DNA of 64,000 bases from contig SRSI01000078.1 in NCBI GenBank assembly GCA_005656395.1, positions 2,170,001 through 2,234,000 on the forward strand. Reading direction: 5' to 3'. Below are positions 1 through 12,900 of the stretch, one piece after another. The position numbers were made by a program, and so were the translations under genes. This DNA comes from Strongyloides papillosus. Its lineage: Eukaryota > Nematoda > Chromadorea > Rhabditida > Strongyloididae. The notes under the pieces were generated by a model, which saw only the letters and a program-made list of their open reading frames with translations, was not told the origin of the DNA and did no database searches. Every line of letters begins with the position of its first letter. Position 1 is the first letter of the stretch.

Positions 1-549
1 ATCAAATGTGAAAATTTCATAAAATACAATTTACAATAATTCAAACGATTGAAAAATAATTAAAAAATGTACTGTTATATAATAAAAATGTTTTTCATAA
101 AAGTTTTTGTAATTTTACATAGAATCAAATTTTAATCATGTATTTTAAAATGGATTGTAGAAAACAACTTATATTCTAAAATAAAAATAGAAACTTATTT
201 TAATAATTCTCTAATTATTGTTTTAATTTTTCATATACAAAATAATTGTGATAAAATTAGACGCAAATCAAGAAAATTCAAATTTTTTTAGGTGGGACAA
301 ATTTGTTATATTTTATGCAAATCTGTGTCCTTTTTTGTGTGTATTGTTATATTGGTTGAAATTTTTGTAGTTAACTCTTTAGCAAACTATATAATTAAGA
401 ATATACTTATATTTTATTTTTCTTAATTTATAAAATAGTATTATTTTATCTTTTATGATTAACTCAAATGTGTTCTATCATTTTAGGTACTTAATTTAGC
501 TTTGATATCACTATGATTATAATTTTTTGCTAACCTCTAATATGATATA
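1..549. other. AT-rich intergenic DNA, no gene seen
   Basis: This stretch is very AT-rich and has no open frame with recognisable protein character on either strand. It ends at the TA target site of the mariner element that follows. Confidence 0.6.
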
Positions 550-1441
550 TTAGGTTGGTGCAAAAGTTCTGTCGTTTTTTTAACCGAAACCTTAGAAGGT
601 TATAATTTTTATAAGAAAATTACTTAATTTGTATTATACTATCCATTATTAACAACAACTTGTCTTCAATTAGTATCTACCTTACCGATTCCAGATTTAG
701 AGAATTTCTTAACCTTTTTGAAGAAAGATTCAAAAAAACCAATAATTACTTCATCAACTTTACAGAAGTGTCTACCATCCCAGAAGTTATGTAGGGATAA
801 GAGTAGATAGTGACTAGATAGAGAAACATTTGGAGAATATGTTGTGTGCGAGAGAAATTCATAGCTTCTCTCATCCAGATTTTTCCGAGTGTTCAATGAT
901 ACATGTCGTCGTACTGAAGAACAACTTTTTTATCATTTTCTGAATTTTGTAATTTTTTTAGATATTTCTCGACTAATTTTAATTTTGATAGCATTTTACA
1001 TTAAAGGTCATTAAAAGTGGTTTTGAATTGATAGAGTCTCAAAAAATCTTCATTGGAAGCTGAAGTTATCCAAGTGGATGCTCCATCTTCAAGATTCACT
1101 TCTTTGTCTTAAATCTTTAAGAACGATCTTTATATAGTCCCAATATTTGCTACATTTCTCCCTAATGCTACACATAAATTTTTAGAATCATCAGTTATCA
1201 TTTGTCTTAGTTGAAGCTCTTAGAAGACATAATGTCAAAAATGCTTCTGACTGCTTTCATGTTTAGCAAAAGAAAATGTAGCATAGATAATATAACAATT
1301 TGCTATTATGCAAATTTTAAAGTAAAGAAGTAGTACAATCTATCTATTTTAATGACTTAATTTTTTGTCAATTGTGATCATATTTTTTTTAAGATAGAAA
1401 GTGACATTGAAAAAAACGACAGAACTTTTGCACCAACCTAA
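550..1441 (-). mobile_element. Internally decayed mariner-family transposon
   Basis: The element is 892 bp and is bounded by perfect 32-bp terminal inverted repeats at 550-581 and 1410-1441, starting TTAGGTTGGTGCAAAAG. This is the end sequence typical of mariner elements related to the cecropia/Hsmar1 group. A TA dinucleotide flanks each side (548-549 and 1442-1443), matching mariner target-site duplication. A minus-strand remnant of the DD34D transposase lies at about 665-960: a piece like VLQYDD (second catalytic Asp region), then a block resembling the HPPYSPDLAPSDYHLF motif, here seen as YSPNVSLSSHYLLL, and a C-terminal LHNFWDGRHF. Stops interrupt the frame, and the N-terminal HTH region is not readable. 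At 892 bp it is shorter than a full mariner of about 1.3 kb, so it is a non-autonomous deletion copy. Confidence 0.9.
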
Positions 1442-2093
1442 TATATTAATGGATTATTTTTAATTTTATTATTTAACAACTCTTTTCAAACTAATTTTTT
1501 TATATATACTTATAAAATAGACGTACTTTTATATTTGTATTTTTAGTTCCAATGTTTTGAAATAATTTTTTTTCTCATATAAATCTTCACAATAAAAGGT
1601 TTTTTATTTTTACTGTGAGAAATATTTCACTCTAAAACTATATGCATTTAGTAAATTTACTTAATTTTATTTCTCAATTCTTTAAAATAAGTTTATAAAA
1701 TTGTCTTCATTGATGTTGCTATATATTAGAAGCAAATATGTAATAATCAAAATTTTATTATTTTTAACCTCTAACACATTATCTTTAGAATATATCTTTA
1801 TACCAAAAAGTTATATTTATATTAATAATATTATATACAAATTTTGAAAATAAACTTTACTTTAGTGATTAGAAATTATAATATTGAATGATAAAACAGT
1901 CAATTTTCATAACAATTCCATCTATACCACATAATTATAAATAGTAATAAATGTTTCTTATCAACTCCAATAAAATGATAACATGAAACAGTATTGAAAT
2001 AAAGAATTATTAACATATTTCCAACATTTATAATTTAATTTTTAATTATATTTACAAGTATTTCTGTCATTACTAATTTCTACCTTTTTAATA
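1442..2093. other. Intergenic, upstream of MARVEL-like gene
   Basis: AT-rich DNA between the mariner copy and the first coding exon. No gene, repeat or clear regulatory motif was recognised. Confidence 0.55.
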
Positions 2094-2924
2094 ATGATAC
2101 CACGTAGGGGAAGTTTTCAACTTGATGAATTAGATGATGATTTTGGATATGTAAAAAAACAGCCTATGTCTGGTATTCAGGTTGAAAACAATAAAAGAAT
2201 TTATGAATCAACTACTTATACTGCTGATGATGTAAGCTGTAATAAAAATTTTTACTCATAATTATTTATCTTAAAGAATATATTGGTTTATGAACCGATC
2301 GAATGCACCCCAAATATGTGCGCAAATCCATATGTATTGTTAAGATTCTTTGAATTAGCAGCACTTTTTGCAATTCATTGGTTAACGCAAATTGTTTGTG
2401 GTAGAGATGATTGTACAATGATCTTAAATGAATTTGGTTATAAGGCACATGCTCAAGGTCTTGTATTAGCAATTGATATGCTTCTTGCTGTTATTATTGT
2501 TATAATTATTGTTTGTTATTCACTAAATATGCATAAAGCATATCCAGACATTATATTATCTATAGTAAGTTTCTCTATTAAAAAAAAATCTATATTTTTT
2601 AAGGAAAAAGTACATGGGACTTTAGGATTTGTACTTTTAATTATATGTGGGATAATTGGTTCAATTTATGCAGCACAAACTGCATGGGATAGAGAATTAA
2701 ATAGAATTGGGCGTGCTACAGCAGGTGTCAGACCCCAATGGATTGCTGCTTCATGTTTAGAATTTGTTTTGGCATTTGTATATTTGGCAGATTATATTGG
2801 TCAAAAAAAAGAAGGATACCCTTTTTCATATTCTATTAATACAGCAAAGGACAGAAGTAAAATTGAAGCTGAAAGGAAACAAAGAATGATACGTGAACAT
2901 AAACTTCGTCAACAATTTTATTAA
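2094..2924 (+). CDS. MARVEL-like four-transmembrane protein
   Basis: Exons are 2094-2231 and 2277-2924, joined in phase 0 across a 45-nt GTAAG...AAAG intron. The ATG at 2094 is the first in frame and gives 261 aa. The cytosolic-looking N-terminus is rich in Asp/Glu. Four hydrophobic segments follow: around YVLLRFFELAALFAIHWL, LAIDMLLAVIIVIIIVCYSL, GTLGFVLLIICGIIGSIYA and a last one ending FVLAFVYLADYI. The tail is basic and rich in Arg/Lys/Glu. The topology and the small-residue, Cys-bearing loop (CGRDDC) resemble MARVEL-domain vesicle and junction proteins; this is a fold-level inference. A 39-nt, in-frame, GTAAGT...TTTTTTAAG segment at 2565-2603 looks like another intron; removing it gives 248 aa. 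It converges with the KDEL receptor gene, with stops 204 bp apart and AATAAA signals at 2987-2996. Confidence 0.75.
2565..2603 (+). other. Possible 39-nt in-frame intron
   Basis: GTAAGT donor, poly-A/T interior and TTTTTTAAG acceptor within exon 2 of the MARVEL-like gene. It lies on codon boundaries and holds no stop, so both the retained and the spliced form are open. It would encode a Lys-rich insert between TM2 and TM3. Confidence 0.5.
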
Positions 2925-3128
2925 AATGAATATAATATGCTTTTCCTTTTAATATCGAACTATCGTGCATTTAAAAAAATTATACCAATAAATAAAATTA
3001 TACTATTATAAATAAGTTCAATAAAAATTTTTTTTAAACATATATGATACTTGATGCAAAAATAAAAAAAAATTTTTCTTGCTTAAGATTCATTAGTTTA
3101 TTTCTCTTTTTTAAAAATTTTTAGACAT

Positions 3129-3770
3129 CTAAGCCGATAATTCAATATTTCTGTGTTGTTGAACTACCTTTGTGACATAAAGATAGAAGAAGTCTGAGTA
3201 AAGTACAGTTTGAACAATTCCTGCAACAACAGCAATTGGATCAACAAAGTCTTCAGTATAGTAACGGTAAATCCAATTGACAATGTAAAGTCCACGGTAT
3301 ATTCCTAAACAAAATAGGTAATGAGCAGTGATTGTTTCAGCAGATCCTGTTACTTGAAGCATAAATAATTGTGGCATTATGGCAACGGCCTCAAGATAAA
3401 TTGAAAATGTCCACATAATTTCCATTAGTGAAAAATCATGGTTAACAAAAATAGCTAATACAAGTGCTGGGATTACTAAAAACTCCATACGGAATGTATC
3501 ATGATTCCCATCGTAAGTTGGTTTAAATTTAACCCACATTAAATAAAGCGTTCCAATGGATGATCCCAAAAAAAATACCTTCATTGCTGTATTATACAAA
3601 GAAACAAAATTGGTGAATAAATCCAAATATCTTGATATGAAAACAATCAAAAAGAGTATTTGAGATTTTCCTGAAATCCCAGAACAAGATTTAGTTTTCC
3701 ATATTTTGAGCAAAAGAATAAGAATTGCAAAAAGGTGAGATAAATCTGCAGCTAGGCGGAAAATATTCAT
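3129..3770 (-). CDS. erd-2: ER lumen protein-retaining receptor (KDEL receptor, ERD2)
   Basis: Single-exon gene of 213 aa, the usual length of the family (about 212). It opens [13 protein letters not shown] and has seven hydrophobic segments. Family landmarks are [16 protein letters not shown], the FISRYLDLF block, YNTAMKVFF, and EAVAIMPQL followed by the [20 protein letters not shown] segment. The receptor cycles between Golgi and ER and retrieves escaped ER chaperones carrying C-terminal K/HDEL signals, with COPI coats. It acts in every secreting cell. The start is the family-standard Met. The gene lies tail to tail with the MARVEL-like gene and head to head, 1.6 kb away, with epsin. No damage is visible. 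Confidence 0.97.
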   Translation of the reverse strand: MNIFRLAADLSHLFAILILLLKIWKTKSCSGISGKSQILFLIVFISRYLDLFTNFVSLYNTAMKVFFLGSSIGTLYLMWVKFKPTYDGNHDTFRMEFLVIPALVLAIFVNHDFSLMEIMWTFSIYLEAVAIMPQLFMLQVTGSAETITAHYLFCLGIYRGLYIVNWIYRYYTEDFVDPIAVVAGIVQTVLYSDFFYLYVTKVVQQHRNIELSA

Positions 3771-5348
3771 TTTTTCCGCTGAGAGATATAGTGGATGGAA
3801 GTCAATAAAATCTAAAAATGAGAAATGAGTAAAAAATTATGTCTTAATGAGTTTAATTACAACTATCGTATGATTAAATTAATACAATGAACTTATTAAA
3901 ATGATGCGAAACAGGAACACGTCACTTGTGGATGCTCGACTATAAAAACAGACAATCTTTATAAATGTATACTTTATCCCAAATTTTTTGTGGTAATTAT
4001 TGTTATACACATTATAATAAAATTAAATAAAGTCTTTAATTACATTTTAAATACAATGGTATTAAATGTTAACAGAAATTTGCTTATAGATTGTCGAATA
4101 TATGATGGTAATCTTTTTGTTACAACGAAAAAATATGCAAATTATTTTTATTGTAATGTTACTTGTTGTCGTTTACCTATCTATTCTTAATGGATGACAT
4201 AGATAAGAAAGAGATTTAAAACATTCATTTTATAAGTCAAATATTATAATGACACAATGATTTAACATACAGATTTTGTTTTTGTTTATTTTTGTAAGAT
4301 ATATGTAAAGTTTTAATAGATTGATAACTTTTTCTTTGGAAATTTTTTATTATTATCATAGGTTTTTCGAATGAGATATAATATTTATATATACCTCCAA
4401 GTTGTTAGAGAACAAGTTTCATATAAAAGAGAATTTAAGGGAACACATTGAAACCTGTTAGGAAAACCGGACTTTTATTAAATGAGTTGTTATTTAGTAT
4501 AGTTGATGTGAATAAATTTAATATATTATGTGTAAAAGAATATGTTTAATCACAGTAAAGGAATAAGAAAACGTACCATTTTCCTACTATTTGTTTACAT
4601 TGTCTATGCATTTTCTTATATTTATGAGTAATTATATATTTTTATAATTCAAAATCTTTTTCCTGTCTCTTTTTATTATCATTTATTTTATTTTGATTTT
4701 ATTATATTATAAACAATCTATTGTTTATTGATAAATATTTATATAACATCATAATTTTTTAAAATTATCTTTTTATTTCTTTATATAATATATACTATAT
4801 CTATTGTATTTAACATAATTATAACACGGTATATTTTTAAATCAGATTGGATACTTAGTTTTCCTAAATATATGTTCAATAAAATATTGTTGTTTATTTC
4901 ATACACATATTTACCATGACAAATGAACATATTTACTACTAGAGATATAAAATCCATATATGGTTGTGCCTTTATATCTATTATATTGTAAAATATATTG
5001 AGTGATATATGAACAAATAACAATTTTAGGTCGTATGATAGTTACTTATGCGTGCGTACATAAATAAAGCTATTTCTTCACCAACATCTTACAAAATATC
5101 TATTTCTCCTTCGATTCATATGACACTTATTCTTAAAGATAACATTTTATTATTAGTAAATCAAAAATGATTTAAAGAATGAAAAATCTTTGAAAGAATA
5201 ATTATCAAAACAATATTTGTATATATTTTTCCTTTTACCCGAAAATTTTACTCTTATTTTTATTGATTCAAAATATAAAATTTTATCTTAATATTTTCAG
5301 TTTATTTCAATTTTTGAATTTCTTTTGAGAGTAATTTTTTTTATCAAA
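3771..5348. other. Divergent intergenic region between erd-2 and epsin
   Basis: AT-rich DNA that must hold the promoters of two divergently transcribed genes. Short open frames at 3990-4190 (+) and 4781-5023 (-) have no protein-like composition. The segment around 3900-3950 is less AT-rich than its surroundings and could be erd-2 promoter or 5' UTR; no defined motif was recognised. Confidence 0.5.
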
Positions 5349-6767
5349 ATGTCAATATCAACAATTCGTAGACAAATGAAAAATGTTGCATGTAATTATT
5401 CGGATGCTCAAGTGAAAGTTAGAGAAGCAACTAGGTAAAATAGATAATATTAGAATATTTATTTCATATCATTTTAGTAACGATCCATGGGGTCCCAGCA
5501 CTGTTATGATGTCGGAAATTGCTGATCTAACATACAATCCTGCTGCTTTTAATGATATTATGGTGATGTTATTTAAAAGATTAAATGACCATGGGAAAAA
5601 TTGGCGTCATGTCTATAAAAGTTTAATACTTCTAGATTATATCATTAAATGTGGTAGTGAAAAAATTGCTCAACAATGTAGAGAAAATATATATACGATT
5701 GAAACGTTAAAAGATTTTCAACATGTTGAAGATAATAGAGATCAAGGACTAAATGTTCGTGAGAAAGCAAAACAAATGGTTTTGTTATTGAAAGATGAGG
5801 AGAAACTTAAGAATGAGAGAGAGAAATTTCAATCTACAAGAAGGAGATTTATACAATCAGGTGTTGGAAATGTTAGTAATACTACTGGAGTTGGCCGTGT
5901 TTCTGAACTTGAAGATGCAAGACCTTCAAGTATTCGTGAAGAAGAAATTCAATTACAAATTGCTTTAGCATTATCTAAAGAAGAAATGAAAAAAGAAGAA
6001 GATATTAGAAAAGGATTTCAGGCACGATTACAACATGCTTTAGAGGAGTCAAAAAAAGATACTTCTGATTTCCTATCAACTGACAATAATTTCACAATAC
6101 CAAATACTACTACTAGTGCTGAAAACAATGTCGAAAAGAAAACTCCAACAAATGTTATTGATGATTTACTTTCGTTAGATTTTGGAGAATCATCGGTACA
6201 AAGTTGTCAAACATTAAATTCAAGTCCACCTACCGTTAATGATCCATGGGCACCTATTGGTAATGTTCCAAATAATCAAAATATTAATGTTTCAAATGTT
6301 AATCCATGGGATATAGTAACACCTAATCAACCAACGACAACTGATCCTTGGTCAACTAACAATACTAATGTAAACTTATTAAGTAATACTGATAGTACAA
6401 TGTCAACAAATAATGATGACAAATCTTTGATAACTGAGAAGAATGAACCAAGAAAGAATTCAATAAATGTTGAACACTTCCTTGGTCCTAATTCAAATCT
6501 TGTAAATCTTGATAATCTTATGGGATCAACATCAAATTCTACAATAACAAGAACATGTAAGTTACTTTACAAAATAAACCATAAAATTATTATTTTATAG
6601 CAGCAAATCCATTTTTGCCTATATCGCAACAACCAATAAATCCATTTTTGGCTCAACAAGGGACTCCTTTAACATTAAATGAGTTGATGCAAGCTGAACA
6701 ACGTTCACAAGAAAAACCAAATGTACAAAATTCACAAAACATAAATAATACATTTTCATTACTATAA
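5349..6767 (+). CDS. epn-1: Epsin, clathrin endocytic adaptor
   Basis: Exons 5349-5434, 5478-6556 and 6601-6767 give 443 aa; junctions are phase 2 and phase 1 with GT/AG ends. Residues 1 to about 150 are an ENTH domain: helix zero MSISTIRRQMKN, then VKVREATSNDPWGPS and LNDHGKNWRHVYKSL, which in this family binds PI(4,5)P2 and bends membrane. Two ubiquitin-interacting motifs follow, near 183-202 (IQLQIALALSKEE) and 210-222 (RLQHALEESKKD). DPW/NPW motifs near 282, 302 and 317 should bind AP2, and two NPF motifs near 390 and 401, encoded by the last exon, should bind EH-domain proteins. This full epsin layout recruits ubiquitinated cargo, including Notch ligands, to clathrin pits. If the last intron is retained, the NPF motifs are lost. 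Confidence 0.96.
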
Positions 6768-7180
6768 AAATTATTAGTAAAAAAATATGAAATGTAGTTA
6801 ATTTATATTACTTATCAATACCAATTGCATTATATATTTTTGTTGAAAAACAAATGATTATTTAAAAAACAGCTTATGGCATTTAACTAGTTTGTCTATT
6901 CATTTTCTTTAAAATAAAAATGAATTAGGACATTCTTTAATGAACTATTTATGCTAAAAACTTACTACCTATACTTATATAAATAATTTTTTTTTAAGTT
7001 TTGTCCATTATTTCTTTCATTCAAATAAAGATAATCGTATTATAAATTCTTTTTACTTTAATATACTATCATTTTGTATTCGAACAAAGTAAATGATTAT
7101 CTTGCTTTGCATTAATGAATACCTTTAGCTGTTGTACAAATGTTTAGAGATTTGAAACATAGATATAAGGAGTATTCTAA
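6768..7180 (+). other. Intergenic spacer between epsin and SLC26 gene
   Basis: About 410 bp of AT-rich DNA between two same-strand genes; it must hold the 3' UTR of epsin and the promoter of the transporter gene. Nothing specific was recognised. An SL trans-splicing operon cannot be ruled out, but the gap is longer than the usual 100-200 bp. Confidence 0.45.
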
Positions 7181-9518
7181 ATGATGAGTAAAGTAGGTAA
7201 AATTTTCATTTTTGTATTATATTTCTAATTTTTTTTAAAATATATATTTATTCTACTTGTTTAATTATTTATTAATTTAATTTATTTAAAAATGCAGGTA
7301 AATGATTTTTGAAAATTATAACTTCTTTATTAAATATTATTATAAAACTTAGAATCATGAAAAGAGTGATTTAAAAAAACCATTAAAAGGAAGATTATTG
7401 AAATGGACCTATAAATGTAAAAGAAAATTTTCTTTTAAAATTATTAAACGTGGAATTTTTTCAATTGTACCAGCTACCAATTGGATACTCAAATATGATT
7501 GGAAACGTTCATTATTTAATGATCTTAGCGGTGGTCTGACATTAGCTGTTTTTGCGCTACCACAAGGTATGGCACACGCATCAATCGCTAATTTAGATCA
7601 TATTTATGGATTATATACATCCATATTGGCATCATTTTTATATGTCTTTTTTGGACATTCAAGACATATTGCATTAGGTACATTTGCTATATTATCATTA
7701 GTTACAGAAAAATCAATACATGAAGCAATGGAGGGGTATAATAATTATACACATAATGTTAATAATAGTGAATCAGTATCTTTATATTTTAATAATTCTA
7801 ATATAAATACAACGATAAATTTTATTGACGAGTCTATAACTAATGATTCAATGCCTTATGATAAATCAAATATTACTTTAACAAATGGAACTGTTATAAA
7901 TAATATTCAAATATCATCAACAATAACATTTATGGTTGGTATTTTTCATTTATTAATTGCATTATCTGATAAAGAATTCTGGTCATGCTACGTATCTGAA
8001 CAAGTATTATCGGGATTTGTAGTTGGTGGTGCTGTACATGTATTTTTTTCTCAAATAAGTGATGCTTTAGGAATTTCAATTCCTAAAAGATCAGGAACTG
8101 GTTATTTAATATACGTAAGTAGACATATATTTTAAATAAATCTATTTTATATTAAATTTTATATAGCGTTTACAAGATTTATTTTATAAGGTTCCAAACC
8201 TCCATTGGCCAACAACAGTAATAAGTTTTTCATCTTTCTTATTTATGATATTCTGTCGCGAAATACTTAATGTCTCAATTATACGTGTATTTAAAATACC
8301 TGTACCATATGAATTAATTTTAATTATTATTGCTACAACTGCTACAAATTTTGCCAATCTATCAAATAGATATAAAATAAAGGTTGTTGGTATGATTCCA
8401 TCAAAATTACCAGCTCCCACAATACCTAATTTTAATATTATTCCATATATAATTATAAATGCTTTTATGATATCAATTGTCTCTGGTGCCATTCATATAT
8501 CAGTTGTAAAAATAGTTGAAAAAAGATATAAATGTCAAATTAATGGAAGGCAAGAGTTAAGATCCCTTGGATTTGTGTCAATATTATCATCATTCTTTCC
8601 AACATTTCCTGTAACATCTGGTTTTGCTAGATCGGTTTTTGGTGCTGCAGCAAATAATTGTACCCAATTAACAAGTTTTTTTACCGGGACAGCTTTGCTA
8701 TTTTTGATATTATATATTGCACCAGCTTTAGAATACCTTCCTAAAAGTGTTCTTGCAACAATGATTATTGTGGCACAAAAAGCATCATTAGAAAAAATTA
8801 AAGATGTTAAACATTTGTATCCTACTTTTAAAGTTGATTGTCTTATTTTTATTGTCAGTTTTTTATCAACAATTTATTTTGATATGGCCATTGGGTTAGC
8901 TTTATCAGTATCCTTTGCAATATTAACAACTGTGGCTAGAAGTCAATATCCAAAATGGCATTTTATTGTTAAAAATACAGAACATGGTGAGTATAAAGAG
9001 ACGTCAAGAGATGATATTCAATACATTGATGAGGAGATTTGCATCATTCGAATGGATGGTCCTTTAATATTCACATCTGTACAAAAATTTTTTAAAGTAA
9101 GATAAATTTTTTCGTTTTTTAATATTAAATTCACACATTTTACTTCTACTTTTAGGCTGTCAGGGAGGCTTTAAGGTTGTGGGAAAAGAGAAATTTAATG
9201 TTAGAGTCACGAATTAATACTCAGGATTATTTCAACTTAGATTTTACAAAAAAAAAAATTGAGTTCCCATTAATTATTGACTGTTCTGGTTTTCCGTATG
9301 TGGACTACCAAGGAATGTGTGCAATGATAAGAGTATATAATGAGCTTTATTCTGAAGGTGTTCATGTTTATTATGCTGGAGCAAGAAAAGATTTATCAGA
9401 GACATTAAAAAATAGTGATTTTCAAAAAATTGTTCCAGAGAAAAATGTTTTTCCATCACTTAATGTAGCTGTTAATGAAATAAAATCAAATTTATCTATA
9501 CAAACAAATGAAGGTTAA
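7181..9518 (+). CDS. SLC26/SulP family anion transporter
   Basis: Well supported exons are 7353-8114, 8167-9096 and 9156-9518, all in phase 0. A tiny first exon 7181-7192 (MMSK) with a GTAGGT donor is the best candidate start but is uncertain. Total length is about 688 aa, normal for the family. The sulfate-transporter signature reads PQGMAHASIANLDHIYGLY, and the core motif FPVTSGFARSVFGAAANNCT is intact. The C-terminal STAS domain (about 546-688) carries IIDCSGFPYVDYQGM. Members exchange sulfate, chloride, bicarbonate or oxalate at plasma membranes; the substrate here cannot be told. Between early TM helices lies a long extracellular loop, about residues 133-188, with seven N-X-S/T sequons. 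C. elegans homologues are the sulp genes. It is convergent with the PKG gene. Confidence 0.93.
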
Positions 9519-9949
9519 AATAAACATTTTTTTTGTTTTTTTTAGAATAAAATTTGGTAAATAGCACTTTATTATATGAAATAATAAGCATATTTTAAAT
9601 GTTACACAATATAAGATTATTTTAAAATTTAATATATCACATTTATAAAGAATATTATTTCGCTACAATAATATATAAGTAATTTTTTTTGTTTCTTTCT
9701 AAAGAAAAAAATAATGAAAAATTATGGTATAAAATTAGACATGATTTTAATAAACAAAACAATATGTTATAATTAAGGATTTACATGTTATGACATATAC
9801 ATTGATGTTCATTGTTGTGAAGCAAAATATATTTTTTGTTTGTGATTAGTAAAAAAAAGCTTTCAGTTATTAAAAATATCTGTCAAAATAAGTGTAGTAT
9901 CTTTTAAAAAAAATCATTCAAAATTTTATTTATGTTGCTTGATGATACT
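9519..9949. other. Convergent 3' intergenic region
   Basis: 431 bp between the SLC26 stop and the PKG stop. AT-rich DNA with several AATAAA-like strings on both strands, as expected for two facing 3' UTRs; no gene. Confidence 0.5.
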
Positions 9950-12900
9950 TTAAAATCCTTCATCCCATCCAGAAAACTCATCTGGTGGTACATCCTGATC
10001 TGGAGGATAATTATCAAAGTTGCTAACATCAGCTGGATGAGTAACTTTTGGATATATTGGTGCTTTTAACGTTCTACTTCTAAGACCATCCCAATCAAAT
10101 CCCATAAACCATCTATTTTTGCGTATATCATTAACACCTCCGGAACCTGATCCCAACCTTTCGGCTGGATTATCTCTGCATAATTTTTTAACTAAAGCTG
10201 TTGCTGTTTTTCCTATTCTTCTGTTTGGAATTTCTAGTGCATCAACGCCTTTCAAAATTAATGTATATGTTTTCATTGGATCAGAAGCTTGAAATGGTGG
10301 TCTTCCAAGCATTAACTCACAAATATAAATTCCGATAGCCCAATAATCAGCAGCTTGATCATGACCTTTATTAAGAATTATTTCAGGCGAAACATACTCT
10401 GGTGTTCCACAAAATGTCCAAGTTTTTTTACCACTTGGTACTTTTTTAGCAAAACCAAAATCAACTAATTTAAGGTATCCAGTATTTGTAAGTAAGCAAT
10501 TTTCTGGTTTTAAATCACGATAAACAATTGACTTTCGATGAAGGTATTCTAATCCTTCCAGTACACAAGCAACATAAAAGCGTGCAGTATAATCATCAAA
10601 ATGACCACGATCTCTTAATGTTGTCCATAATTCACCACCAAGACATGCTTCAAGAAGCATATAAACATACTTTGTATCACGAAATGTTTTATATAATGAT
10701 ATAATCCAATCTGTACGTAATTCTAACATAATATTTCTTTCTGAAAATATGTGTTCCTGTTGACGGGTATCAACAATGTGCTTCTTTTTCAGAGCTTTCA
10801 ATGCAAATGTTTTTGTCTTATCACCATTAACACAAACTAACTCAACACGACCAAATCCACCAACACCAAGTGTGGCAATTCTTTTTAAATTTCTCAATTG
10901 GACATTAACTAATTCTTTGTCAATTGCAGCTTTTTCTGGACTTGTAGCTTCAATGACAGGTAAAATCGTTGATGAGTTAACAACAATGCGTCTATTACTA
11001 TCACCATAATCACGTTTTAATTCTTCTAAATCACCAATTAATTTTAAAAATGATTCTCTATCCAAAGTAAGTACCTCAACTCCTGGTACCATAGCAGTAA
11101 CTGTAGCTGTACGAAGTTCCTCACCAAGTAATGCTTTTTCACCAAAGAAATCACCTTGTTTGAGGACACGAATTTCTCTAGGTGTATGATCACCATCAAT
11201 GTATTGTGTGACACGTACTTGTCCACTGTTTATTATGAAAAATGTATCACCTTTCTCACCCTCACGTATTATGACATGACCACCAGCATAATATTCTTGA
11301 TCCATCACGTCAGCAACCTTTGAAATTCTATCTTCATTTAAATTTTCAAAGATAGATATTTTCTTTAGGAAATTCATTAATTGATTATGACGCTCCATTC
11401 CCATTCTCATTGTTATCATTTGAAAAACATGCCTATCTAAGACCCAGAGAAGTACATCAGATAAAGCACGTACACTAGCTGTTCTTGTACAATTATATAA
11501 AATAGCAAGTTCTCCCATAACAATGCCAGGTCCGATTGTACTAAGAACTTGATTTTCTCTTGAAACTTCCAATTGTCCCTCACCAATTACAAATACACGA
11601 TCACCAGGATCGCCTTCTCTTATCACCCATTCTCCAGCTTTAACGCGCATCTCATACATACATTCAACACATTCTATTACTTGTTCTTTTTCCAATTGTC
11701 TTAAAAAGTCATTTTTTTGAACAGCATCTCTAATTAATTGTTTTGCGCCAGCTGATTTAGCATGATGTTGTAGAGTGACGGTACGATTTTGATCAATATT
11801 TGCGGGTTCCGCAGATACAGCAACTTTTTTAGCCCTTGAACTATGTCCTTCTTTTTCAGGCTTAGGATCTTTTGTTTTTTGATTTTCATTTACAGTTTCT
11901 ATAGTACATTTTTGTGACTCACCACTACCACTTGTACTATTATTTTTCGATAACGGTGTAGCCGCATTTGCTGTTGTTTGTTCTAATACTGAACGTAATT
12001 TATCACATTCACCCTATATTATCTTAGTTAAAAAAACAATGAAAACAACTTACTTGAAAATATTTCTTCTGTCTTTCGAGTTCTTTGATTTCTTGATCTC
12101 TTTGTTCCAATGATTGTTGATATTGACGGATAAGGCGATCTTTTTTATCGATAGCATCTTCCATTTGTGGAATCAGCTTTTGTAACTCACTAGCATCATA
12201 AACTCTGTTTCCAACTTGTACCTGTGTAATAAACATAGTAAAGATATAAAATATATATTTTTAATAAATCTTGAAATATTGCTTGTTCTAAAGTATGACA
12301 AAATTTATAATATATTTATAATTATTAATTATAGTGCTTAATCTGTTATATTTTTTCAAAAAAGGGAAACAGAAGTTTTTGACGTCATACCGGTAGTATA
12401 TAATGCTAATGGTGATTGTTATGTTAATAATTTTAAGTATATTTTATAAAAATATATATATGTGAAGTCATAACTTATTAATATATATTAGAGTAGTAGT
12501 AAAAAAGTTGTAAACTAAGCATATAATATATATAAGATTAAGAGAAAATACATTTATAAATATATATTAGAAGTAATTTGTTTAAAAACATTTCAAGAAA
12601 TTAAATTTTTGTTTGTTGTTAAAGAAAAAGAAGGCAAATTTATTTCAGCATAAGCTATATACTTTCTTACACTACTGCATATACACTTTTTTTTTCTAAT
12701 TTTTAAAACCCATAATGCCGTTCTTTTATTACTTTATTTTTACCTAATATATAATGTATATACTCTGTAATAGGAAATAACATAATTTTCCTATTAACTA
12801 GTAAATCTTTGATTTTAACAAGAAATTACGTAAAATCCATTAATAATAATTTTCCAAACAATTTAAGTAAATAACTTTTTTGTTAAATTAACACTAAAAA

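Noticed and set aside
3990..5023. Two short open frames between erd-2 and epsin
   Set aside because: No signal peptide, domain or splice context; the compositions are those of random AT-rich sequence.
8184..8492. 102-codon minus-strand open frame
   Set aside because: Antisense shadow of SLC26 membrane segments.
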